From Leptospira brenneri (GTDB lineage Bacteria > Spirochaetota > Leptospiria > Leptospirales > Leptospiraceae): DNA of 64,000 nucleotides. The stretch spans positions 186,001-250,000 of the forward strand of contig NZ_NPDQ01000003.1 of assembly GCF_002812125.1 (NCBI RefSeq), in the 5' to 3' direction. The number at the start of each line of letters is the position of its first letter. Position 1 is the first letter of the stretch. Of this stretch, positions 8,247-17,700 are shown piece after piece. The position numbers were made by a program, and so were the translations under genes. The notes beneath the pieces are model-generated. The model saw nothing but the letters and a program-made list of their open reading frames with translations, made no database searches and was not told the DNA's origin.

Positions 8247-9089
8247 TCAGGATAGAGGGGCGCTGTCATCGGGCAAATGATTTTTTGGTAAAGAAAGGCT
8301 CATACGAATGATATAACCCGAAAGAAGGATGGTCCACCCTATCAGAAAGAATCGAAGGAATAAGAAAATATAATAAATAGGTTTTGGTTTTCCGGGAATC
8401 ATAAAGATGGTCAGGTCATTTGCTGTGACAATCTGAGAGCCGGGAATTTTTTTACGGATTGAATCAAAGGCTTTTCGAAAGTCACCCAACCTTTCGGAAG
8501 GATCCAAACGAAAGTCATTGGTGTAACGAAGTGAACCTTCATCCCCAAAGGCATAAAAATGCGATTCCCAACCAAGAAAACTAAACTCCGCAGGGAGAGA
8601 ACCAGGAGGGTTTTTTAGGAAATAATAGAGAGTTCCCCCTTCGTAAGAAAAGGAAGGAATTTGGCCTTCCAACCTGAGTTTTTCTTTGCTAAACCCATCT
8701 TCGTAAAAATCGGACCAGTCCCCCCATTGGTAAACAGTTCCTGATTCTTCTTTCCAAAGAAAACCACCGAGGCTCGGAAGTGATTCCAAAGCAGTTTCCA
8801 AAGATCGAAACTTGGCATTTTTTGACTGAACGTCCGATTTAGAAAGACTTAAGGAACGAAGGGAATTTTTCAATTGGATGCGTAAGTCTCGGAGTTCTGC
8901 AGCATTGGATTCAAGGACACGTTTACGAATTTCAGTTTCTTCTTTGCGGAAGGGATTTGCAAACACAACGTCAGAAATAGAATACATCATTTCCGTAAGT
9001 GGATCTGTGGAATCAAGTTTCGTTTGGGCAAACAGATTTTGACTGCTTACCAAAGATAGGAATAAAACAAACAAAAAATAGATTCTCAT
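8247..9089 (-). CDS. Hypothetical exported protein with C-terminal membrane helix
   Basis: A 280-residue protein with a Sec-type signal peptide (MRIYFLFVLFLSLVSSQNLFAQ, cut probably after FAQ, residue 22), a helical stretch at about 50-95 with coiled-coil character (ELRDLRIQLKNSLRSLSLS), a beta-rich middle, and one transmembrane helix near the C terminus (about 240-265) followed by a short polar tail. It should therefore sit in the inner membrane with its bulk in the periplasm. No family recognised. The 5' end is divergent to the HIT gene; tRNA-Arg follows immediately. Confidence 0.75.
   Translation of the reverse strand: MRIYFLFVLFLSLVSSQNLFAQTKLDSTDPLTEMMYSISDVVFANPFRKEETEIRKRVLESNAAELRDLRIQLKNSLRSLSLSKSDVQSKNAKFRSLETALESLPSLGGFLWKEESGTVYQWGDWSDFYEDGFSKEKLRLEGQIPSFSYEGGTLYYFLKNPPGSLPAEFSFLGWESHFYAFGDEGSLRYTNDFRLDPSERLGDFRKAFDSIRKKIPGSQIVTANDLTIFMIPGKPKPIYYIFLFLRFFLIGWTILLSGYIIRMSLSLPKNHLPDDSAPLS
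8249..8276 (-). promoter_or_regulatory. Possible tRNA-Arg promoter
   Basis: Minus-strand TTGCCC (8271-8276), 16-base spacer, TATCCT (8249-8254), placing a start about 14 bases ahead of the mature tRNA 5' end. It overlaps the last codons of the upstream gene. The match is moderate, and cotranscription with that gene is also possible. Confidence 0.35.
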
Positions 9090-9121
9090 CCCTTTACCTA
9101 TCGGCCAAACTGGGAAGAATG

Positions 9122-9478
9122 ATGAACTGTCCTATCTGCGAAGCGCATAAAAATAAATCAGAAATTATCTTCCAAAATGAGGATTGGGTTCTTAGGAAAG
9201 CTGACCAAAACCTAGAAGGATATTTGTATTTAGAACATAAGGAGCATGTCGACTCCTGGTTTAACCTGACAGCGACGGCTTTTGAAAATTATGGTCGTGC
9301 CCTCCACAAAGGTACTGAAATTTTAAAAACATTCCAACCAGAAAAAATGTATTTTGTGGCCATAGCAGAAAAAGTTCCTCATTTACATGTACATCTCATT
9401 CCTCGTTATGAAAACCAAGAGAAAGGGATAGATCATATCGCAAAAGCAACGGGGCCGGGTTTTCCAAAACCCATGTAG
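9122..9478 (+). CDS. HIT family nucleotide hydrolase/transferase-like protein
   Basis: A protein of about 119 residues with the histidine-triad motif HLHVHLIPR near the C terminus (His-x-His-x-His). An N-terminal pair CPIC resembles the zinc-binding Cys found in many HIT proteins. Two ATG codons are adjacent (9119 and 9122); the second has better spacing (4 bases) from GGGAAG, so it is used here. HIT proteins hydrolyse or transfer nucleotide phosphoramidates and dinucleotides; the substrate is unknown. A second HIT gene lies at 40153. Confidence 0.88.
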   Translation: MNCPICEAHKNKSEIIFQNEDWVLRKADQNLEGYLYLEHKEHVDSWFNLTATAFENYGRALHKGTEILKTFQPEKMYFVAIAEKVPHLHVHLIPRYENQEKGIDHIAKATGPGFPKPM

Positions 9479-9541
9479 GGTCTTTAAGAGAATTAAAAAA
9501 AAGACTAGGTTTTTTTAAATTCGTTTCTAGGATTTTTATTT

Positions 9542-10297
9542 GTGATTTTAGAGAGACATCCCACAAACCAAGTTCCTAAATATGCAGCAAGTGATCTCAC
9601 TGACCTCCAAGAACGTTTTTTCCTTTTACAAAGAGAAAGTTCCAAACAGAAAATTGCTCATATCTTTCTCATCGAAGGGTTTGCCTCCACAGGGAAAGGA
9701 TCCATATTACAATCGTTAACTATAAGACTTGATCCAAGAAAATTCAAAGTTCATTCTCCTTATGTAGACCAATCGGAAGATAGAGGATATCCTTTTCTTT
9801 GGAATTTTTGGAAAGTGGTTCCACGTTACGGTGAATTATTATTTTATCTAAATACTTACTACAGTCGTTTGGCCTATCTTCGATCTGAAAAAAAAATCAA
9901 ACTTGCAGAATATGACCAGAGGTTACTTTCCATTTTAAATACAGAAAGAATTCTCTCAAAAGATAAAGTCATTGTTCACAAATTCTTCTTACATATTTCC
10001 AAAAAGGACCAAAAAAAACGTTTAGAAGATTCCAAAAAGAAAAAAAAGGAATGGGAACTTTCTCCCTTTGACAAAGACCAAGGTGAACATTACAACCGTT
10101 ACTTTGAAATTTTTGATTCGATCCTGAGTGCTTCTCGAACGATCGACTCCCCTTGGCAAATCATCTATAACGAAAAAAAAGAAGAAACCAAACTCCTTGT
10201 TTTCGAAGCAATCATAGAACGACTGGAAAGAGTTTTACAATTTGATTCACGGGAAGCCCTACATTCAATCAATCACGGAATGGAGCTTATCCCATGA
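9542..10297 (+). CDS. Degenerate PPK2-family domain protein (N-terminal-half-like)
   Basis: A 251-residue PPK2-fold protein starting at GTG, with AGGA nine bases upstream. The Walker A region reads GFASTGKGS (about residues 45-53) instead of the usual GxDAAGKGG, and the Walker B/lid segment reads NTYYSR where active PPK2 has DRSxYxR. The key Asp and Arg are thus missing, which suggests loss of kinase activity. Its last codons overlap the next gene (ATGA). In two-domain class II PPK2 enzymes a degenerate N-terminal domain precedes an active one; here the halves are separate genes. See the findings. Confidence 0.8.
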   Translation: MILERHPTNQVPKYAASDLTDLQERFFLLQRESSKQKIAHIFLIEGFASTGKGSILQSLTIRLDPRKFKVHSPYVDQSEDRGYPFLWNFWKVVPRYGELLFYLNTYYSRLAYLRSEKKIKLAEYDQRLLSILNTERILSKDKVIVHKFFLHISKKDQKKRLEDSKKKKKEWELSPFDKDQGEHYNRYFEIFDSILSASRTIDSPWQIIYNEKKEETKLLVFEAIIERLERVLQFDSREALHSINHGMELIP

Positions 10298-11034
10298 AAT
10301 CCAATGATTCACAAACTCGAATCCTCCATCTAAACCAATTAGATAAATCGCAAAAACTAACGGCCGATGAATACCAGACGAAAATGAAGGTATTAAAAAA
10401 CAAAATCCGCGATCTGACATTTCTTGCCAAAGCAAAAGACAGGCCCGTTTTGTTTGTTTTTGAAGGTTGGGACGCTGCTGGGAAAGGTGGAGCCATTCGC
10501 CGCCTAACACAGGAAATCGATCCAAGACTATTTGAAGTGCATAATATTGCAGCCCCAAGTTCCGAAGAAATCCAACACCATTATCTTTGGCGATTTTGGA
10601 ACCGAATTCCCCCAAAAGGTCATATTGGAATTTTTGACCGTTCTCATTATGGTCGTGTCCTTGTGGAAAGAATCGAAGGTTTTGCCTCCGAATCCGAGTG
10701 GTCCCGCGCTTACGAAGAAATTTTACTTTTTGAAGAACAGTTGGTGAGTTTTGGAACCATTATCCTTAAGTTTTGGCTTCATATTGATTCCGACGAACAA
10801 TTGTTACGATTTGAATCCAGAAAAAATGATCCCCTCAAACGATGGAAACTCACGGACGAAGATTGGCGTAACCGAGACAAATGGACTCTCTACGAAGAAG
10901 CAGCCAACCAAATGTTTCAAAAAACCGATGCACCGAGAGCCCCCTGGATTCTAGTCCCTGCCAATGACAAATACTTTGCAAGGGTTATGGTTTTAGAAAC
11001 GGTTGTGAAAAGATTAGCGGAAGAATTGGAGTGA
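10294..11034 (+). CDS. Polyphosphate kinase 2 family protein (probable nucleotide phosphotransferase)
   Basis: A 246-residue PPK2-family P-loop protein. Walker A is canonical (GWDAAGKGGAIRRL, about 53-66), Walker B/lid is FDRSHYGRVLVERI (about 111-124), and the following FEEQL...KFWLHID segment is typical. PPK2 enzymes move phosphate between polyphosphate and nucleotides (AMP, ADP or GDP). Overlap with the upstream degenerate PPK2 gene implies coupled translation and, I infer, a complex equivalent to the fused polyphosphate:AMP phosphotransferase. Which nucleotide is used cannot be read from the sequence. Confidence 0.9.
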   Translation: MKSNDSQTRILHLNQLDKSQKLTADEYQTKMKVLKNKIRDLTFLAKAKDRPVLFVFEGWDAAGKGGAIRRLTQEIDPRLFEVHNIAAPSSEEIQHHYLWRFWNRIPPKGHIGIFDRSHYGRVLVERIEGFASESEWSRAYEEILLFEEQLVSFGTIILKFWLHIDSDEQLLRFESRKNDPLKRWKLTDEDWRNRDKWTLYEEAANQMFQKTDAPRAPWILVPANDKYFARVMVLETVVKRLAEELE

Positions 11035-11090
11035 TTTTCTTTGGGGCGAGTCCCGAACTTTAAACATCAAAAACAATCATTGCTGTTTGG

Positions 11091-11235
11091 CGGTAACATT
11101 CTTTTTATCTCTCGGGAACGGGCCACTCTGGGGTCCGCGTTCGCTCCCGTCTGACCAAGCCTGACATGTCCCTCTCGCAGGGGATTAGCTTGGGAACGAA
11201 AAGCGGTCGAATTGATAAAAGAATCTAATAACGTT
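11091..11235. repeat. GC-rich dispersed intergenic repeat, copy B, with short flanking inverted repeat
   Basis: The 11114-11160 part is the reverse complement of repeat copy A at 7680-7738. The adjacent 11190-11210 part (GGGAACGAAAAGCGGTCGA) resembles the right part of copy C at 24292-24366. The block is flanked by ATTCTTTTTATC (about 11098-11109) and GATAAAAGAAT (about 11214-11224), an inverted repeat with one indel. It lies between convergent genes. No coding frame is credible. Confidence 0.55.
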
Positions 11236-11283
11236 CACAAATGAAATTCTTGATACAAAAACCTACTGCATTTAAACCAAGAT

Positions 11284-11538
11284 TTAGAAATTAGTGTTTC
11301 GTTCCACCGGAACTAAAGACAACAGACAAAAGGAGATTTTCAAATTTTCGTTGTCATTAATTCTAGAAGTATATTCTTCTTGAGTAATGCGCCCTGCTTC
11401 GAATGCATTACGATGCCTAAGATTGAAATTCTCTATTACTGCTGCCATTTCAATGCATGCTTTTGGATTTTTTTCTTTTTCAGGTGCACACACGCAAGTA
11501 AATAAGATAAATACCATACAGATAATCTTTTTTATCAT
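11284..11538 (-). CDS. Small predicted lipoprotein
   Basis: An 84-residue protein: signal peptide MIKKIICMVFILFTCVC with a lipobox-like end and candidate acylated Cys at 15 or 17, then a charged helical mature part of about 67 residues containing two further Cys. No family recognised. It is the first gene downstream of the 2432-residue RHS gene on the same strand, about 190 bases away, which is the place where immunity genes of polymorphic toxins are usually found; that role is only a positional guess. Confidence 0.6.
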   Translation of the reverse strand: MIKKIICMVFILFTCVCAPEKEKNPKACIEMAAVIENFNLRHRNAFEAGRITQEEYTSRINDNENLKISFCLLSLVPVERNTNF

Positions 11539-11726
11539 TCTTTTATATACCTTTGATTTCCTACAGAAAAGTTATTTGCAATTCGCTTTATAATAAAATC
11601 CTCAAATTCTTAAAAAGTTAAGAACCTTTATTAATGATGTTAATTTAAAAAATAGTTCAAGAGATATTATTTAATTTCTCTTCTCACGTTCATTACTGAA
11701 AATCAAGAGTTATAAAATGACTCCTT

Positions 11727-14700
11727 TTAAAAATAAGTATGTTTTATTTTTAACCAATTCGCTTTATACCTACCACTTCTTACAAAAAAGGCTGTTTTGA
11801 AATTCTTATCAGCCACAAATGCGCAACCAACTCCCATCGGACCAAAACATCCCGTTTTCCCTACAAATGCAGCAGCATCACCGATTTTCCATTTATTGGC
11901 TCGGCTTAAGTCATACCCCATACCTCTTAGATTACCATAGAAAGAGTATAATGGAACACCGATTGCAAACGTCAAAACATCACTCGCATTTAATTTACTC
12001 GGCCGACTAAAAGCCTTAAAACTATCTTTTACAAATTCATTAGCACCTCGAGAATGACGACGGTCATCACCTGGCCCTTGAAACTCTAATAAAGATGTCG
12101 ATGCTGAATCATCATGTGTTTGCGAGACTTTATCCATTGGACTTTTAGGAATAGTGCGCACCAAAGGGGCAACTATAAATGCAAAAAATAATGTTCTACT
12201 CCATAATTCTTCCTGGCTTAATCCACTCTTTGTAGCTTCAGAGTATGCAAGAAATCCAATAAAAAAAGATACTAATGCTGAGACAACTTTACTCTTATCT
12301 TTATTGAAAAAATCTGAAAAAGCATCTTTGTTTCCATTCCCACTATAATTATGACCTGGTGTAGCAAAAGAACCCATTTTATTCTTAAAATACCTCTCAA
12401 AAACATACCAGACGAATACTTGAGACTCAAGGAAAGTTCCGTCATCCACCTCATTCCCCGTATAATCCGTCTTAGACAGTGGATTCCCATCCACATACAT
12501 CTGCCGGTTCATTCCGTTTGGTTTGTTTGGAAATGTCATTCCGTCATTACTCAGAAACCTTCCTACCATCGGATCATAGTATCTGGCTTTGTAATAGGAA
12601 AGCCCACTTTCTTTGTCCTCTTCTTGGCCTGTGTATTTGAACTTCACGATATCGGGACCATACGAATCGGTTCGGAGTATTTCTCCATAAGGTTTATAAC
12701 TAATATGAGACTTGCCTCCTCTTTCCCCGCCAGCAAGGGCGTTTCCATGACCATCGGTGATCATGGTGATACTTCCTAAATGGTCTGGATGGAAAAAAAA
12801 CATTCCTGACACTCGGGAAGATTCAGGAGAACTGGAGCCGCCATTGTTTCCGCCTAGATTGATAGGCCCTCCGACAGAAGGAGTGTCCACAGGTACAGAA
12901 GCCGCTCCTAAGATCCAAATGGGTACACCCGATTCTGACTCGGCTCCTTCAAAAAGCAAAGGGAAACAACCAGCAGTCGTTGTAAATGAGAAGATCAGTA
13001 ACATCCCTCCACTCACATAACGAAGAAATAACGATCTCGTATTCCCAAAAATACTAACAAAAAAAGGAGAGTATCCAAAACCAGGAACCACTTGCGTTGT
13101 ATTTGGTTCTAAACCCTTTTCTCTTCCTTTATGTACCAAGTAAACTAGCAGGAAGAACACAATCACCCAAGGAAGCATTCTGTGACCAGATAACAGATAT
13201 CCCTCGGAATATACATTGGTTCTTTCTCCCATTTCTTTGAGTACATAGGTAGCTAGGGAACCAAGGCTTTGTCCACAACCCACATCTGTCAAAGTACAAA
13301 GGGTTTGGTTCCAAAGAGAATTTACAGAAGAGACAGATTGGCTAAGAATCGCATCCGTTCTTGTGTATTGAGACACGAGATCGTTGTCATGGCTGTAAAT
13401 ATAAAGAGTATGTTTGTCACCTTGGCCGGGTGTGCGAACAATTTCATATAAATTATTAAAGTTGTATGTAGTTGTCCCAGCATTCTTTAATGATTTTTTG
13501 ATACGGTTTCCAGAATACTCATAATCATAATCAAACCTATCCCCATTTTCCGTATCAATGGATGCAATTTTTCCAAGTGCATTGTAGAGAATTTGATCTC
13601 CATTTCTGGATGTCATATTACCCACAGAATCGTATACATAATTCATGGTTCCCGTATTCGGACTATTCACACTGGTTGTTGCATGGATATGGTTAGGGTT
13701 AGAATAACTATATTGGAATGCCCCTTTCTTTAAAAGATTTCCATTTTTTGCATACGTATACACTTCCTCGCCATACTTTCCATTGGCTTTGATGATTCGA
13801 TTTAAGTGATCATATTCAAAAACTTGATTCCTTGATTCATTGAGAAGGTCTGTAATAGATTGAATATTCCCTCGCACATCATAGGCCAATTTAACAGACT
13901 GCTCTACCGTTTGGTCTTTCAAACGAGTGACATAGGATTGAATCCGATTTCGATTCTGATCATAATGGATTTGAGTCGTTACCCCATTCCCGGTTTTTCT
14001 CTCCATTTGGATTAGGTTGTCTTGGATTTTGGGGCCTTCATAACTCACAACCGTATGATTCAAACTAGACCCATCATGAGAATCAATGGTGACTAATGAT
14101 TTTTGGCCTATTAGATTATAATAATTTTTAATGACTGTTCCATCAGGATACTTTACTGATTTAATTCGATCAAAGTCATCATAAGTTCTCTCAAAAATTA
14201 TAGAAATATCGTCGATACTTCTTCTTTCCGCAATGACATTTCCCTTATGGTCATATTTATATTCTGTAATACCTGACTGATCACTGACTCTTGACAAATT
14301 TCCGATTACATTGGAACCAGAAATCGAGTTTGCAATATCAAATTCAAACGCGATCGTTTTTTCATTGGCAGGTAATTGTTTTGTCATACGACCGAGGCCG
14401 TCGTATTCGTATTTGATGGAAACTCCTCTTTGGTCAATTTGTTCAGTGAGTTCTCCGGCAATGTTATAGAAATATCTCGTTTCCCCAGAATTGGAGTCGG
14501 AATAACTCTTTTTCTTGCCAGCTATATCATACGATATATTCGTAATCCCGTTTCCAGGATCGGTAATTTTAGTTAGTCTGTCCGCATAATCAAATTCATA
14601 CTTTAAGGTTTCGCCTTGAGTCACTCTACGAATCACTCGGTCCCAAGCATCATTTACAATTTCCTCTGTTTTAATGACCTCAGAACCATTTTTAGTCACC

Positions 14701-17700
14701 ATACTAGTAGAATGGAGTTCATAGTTTATTTCTGTTACCTCTCCTGTAGCAGAAATAACTTTCTTCGGCCTTTCTTCGGAGTCTTCCGTGGTATCATAAT
14801 AAAAAATGTAGCTTTTACCCGAATCAAACCCCTGGAAATAAGGTTTTGATCGCTCTATCTCCCTACCCTTTTCATCAAAAACCAACTCTTCAACTAACAA
14901 CTGATTGTTATCTGCAGAGGATTCTTTTTTTGTTTGTTTCCCTTTTAGATTTGTAGTTGTTTTTACCCAAATATCTCCTTCCGGAGCATGTGATATATTT
15001 TTGACAATGGCATTGGAACCTTCCAAGGAATATTCAATGGATTCTAAATGTTCTCCATTAATTACCGATTTTTTCTTTCTACCATATTCATCATAAGAAT
15101 ATTCAATAAGGTTTCCATTGTGGTCTTTTTTCGACAAAACCTGGTCGGTTCTTGGGTCATACTCTACTTCTGACTTCTGACCAAGCGCATTGGTAGTAGA
15201 TGTTGCCTTGGAACGAGTGATGTCATTGTATGTATAATGAATGGTACGACCAAGGGAATCAGTTGCAGACAATACATTCCCCAAGGAATCATAAACAAAG
15301 TATTTGCTATACCATTGGGAATTACCGGTGAGCTTACTTTCACTAATAACATCCTTCCCGCTATAAGTCCATTTGGAGTGCTCCGCTAATTGTCCAGAAA
15401 TGGTAATCACCTTTTCTACCATTTGAGCCTTAATATTCATAGCTGCGTTGGACTGGTACGTAATATTAGTTTGTTTTGTCCTTCCGTTCCAATTTTCTGT
15501 GATGGAAACTGGTTCATAACTATATTCACTAGAATATCCATAACTAGCGGTCACTTCATCCTTCAACATGGAATTCCAATAGGTTTTATTAATTTTGGAA
15601 TTCAAAAGTACTAAACGCGTTTTGGAATGGGGTTGAATTATTGTATAATTATTTTCTTCTTCAGAAAGCAAATTTCCATTACGATCCGCAGTTGCTTGAT
15701 AAACCACCATTCCTGTCAAATCAGGGTTATGAGAATACTTTGTTGTTTCTACAGTATCTAAAACACCGTTGATGTAACTCGATTCGTGGATCATCTCAAA
15801 GGATAAATCTGTATTTGTTTCCAGATCTCCCGGTTTGAATCGAGTGTTAAAATAAGAATATTCTTGTTTTTCTAATGGATAACCTAATGCCAGTTGACTA
15901 GTAACTGAGCGAACCAGTAGATCGGGCGAAAAATTTGGTAAGGAAGTAGAATAATTTGCCCCAGTCTTCGCCACTGCTCCGGAAAAATTTTTCTTCCAGT
16001 CGTATTGAATTTTTGATTCTGCCCCATCTATATTATTAGTCAGCCTTACAAGAATTCCTCCAGTAGCTGCCGGTGAATTAGATACGATTTGTTGCGTAGT
16101 TAATTCTAATCCGTATTGGAAGTACATATCGGCGATCCCATCATAGTTCCTATCTTCAAAGGAAGAAGAGTGAATTTGACTGGATGGTAAGGAAAAAGCT
16201 GACTGGTAAGTAAAATTACCGTTTCCATTTCCCTGATAGATATGAAAATTCTGAGTATCAAATTCTTTTATGACGATATCCAAATTTGAATCTTCATTAA
16301 CATCAACCATATCAAAACTAAAATATTTTGAACTATTCGGATCTTGGTGCTCTAAAAATTTATCCGGTTTAATGACCGTATTTATATAAGTTGATTTTGG
16401 GTCGGAAACATCAAATCCATCACCATAGTTAAATAAAACATTTACATAAGAACTTAACTCATATACATTTTGAGTTCCATAATCAAATGGGTTGGTATGG
16501 CTATTTTGATTTGTTAAAGTAAGTAAATCAGGAAGTCCATCCCGATTTACATCGACAATCCAGTTTTTACCAATGGCACCAATAATATTTTTGGGTAGTG
16601 GGTAAGATTTTTGACTTAACGTGTTGGATTTTAAATCAAACTTAGTTACAAAAAATGAGTAAGATGCGCCGCTTAAGTCAATATTTCTTAAATAAGAAAT
16701 CAGATGGTCCACTTCATTATTTTGCCTTCCCATTAAATCACTAAGCACAACTTCAAAATATTGTTGGTCGATGAATTCTTTTAATGTATTTAATTCTGAA
16801 GTAGTCGCAGTACCCGGACGGCTTAATAAGTCATAATACAATGCCCGACCATTTGGATGAATTACATTAGCAAATGCTCCTTCAATATCAAAAATAATGC
16901 CAAAATGGATGATAATTATGCTTGCCGCAGCATCCTGATATTCCGGATAAAAACGTACCACATCGGCACCTTGATTCACCATGTTTACGATCAATTGTTT
17001 ATAATGATTATTTCTCGCTTCTGCCTGGTTTACTTCATCTTTATGGCGCATCCTCATTGCAATCAAGCTTCCTTGCTCTGGAGGAGGATTGACATTCACA
17101 ATCTGAACATGTTCCGGCATTCCATCCCCATCAATATCAGAAAACTGATTCAATCTATGGGCAATGAATGGATTTGTTTCTATTGTTTCGTGAAGAATAC
17201 TCGTAACCCCACCAAGTGAGAATTGTTTTACCGGGGCAAAGCTTCTACCTTGAGAAAGGTAGACGTAGACGGTATTAGTATCAAGATGAATAAAATCAGC
17301 CCTTCCATCACGATTGATATCCACGGCATAATCTCGAGGTTTTAGATTATTAGTTTGTGTCATATTCTGCGAATATGGCTCAAGATAGACATTCGAATAC
17401 CTAGTTGGGTTTCCAAGACTTACTCCGTCTGAATAAGAAACATACAATACTCCGTCTTCCTCGAAAAGAAAATCGGTTCTGCCATCTCCATCGATATCGG
17501 CTAAGTCAAAATAAGTATTGTACTTCATTGGAAAAATTGGAGAAGCAGAGGTAGAATTATTTTTAAAATCGTTTGTTTTTAGATAGGCCTGATTTAAGTC
17601 CGCTCTTCCCAAAATTCTAGTATATTCTGAAATTCCATCACCATCAATATCTGTAGGAAGAGTGACCTTGTTTGGCATCGGCGATCCATGCAAACAATAC

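Noticed and set aside
16857..17219. Plus-strand frames antisense to the RHS gene
   Set aside because: The RHS reading frame is continuous with clear FG-GAP and YD repeats; the antisense frames lack ribosome-binding sites and family features.
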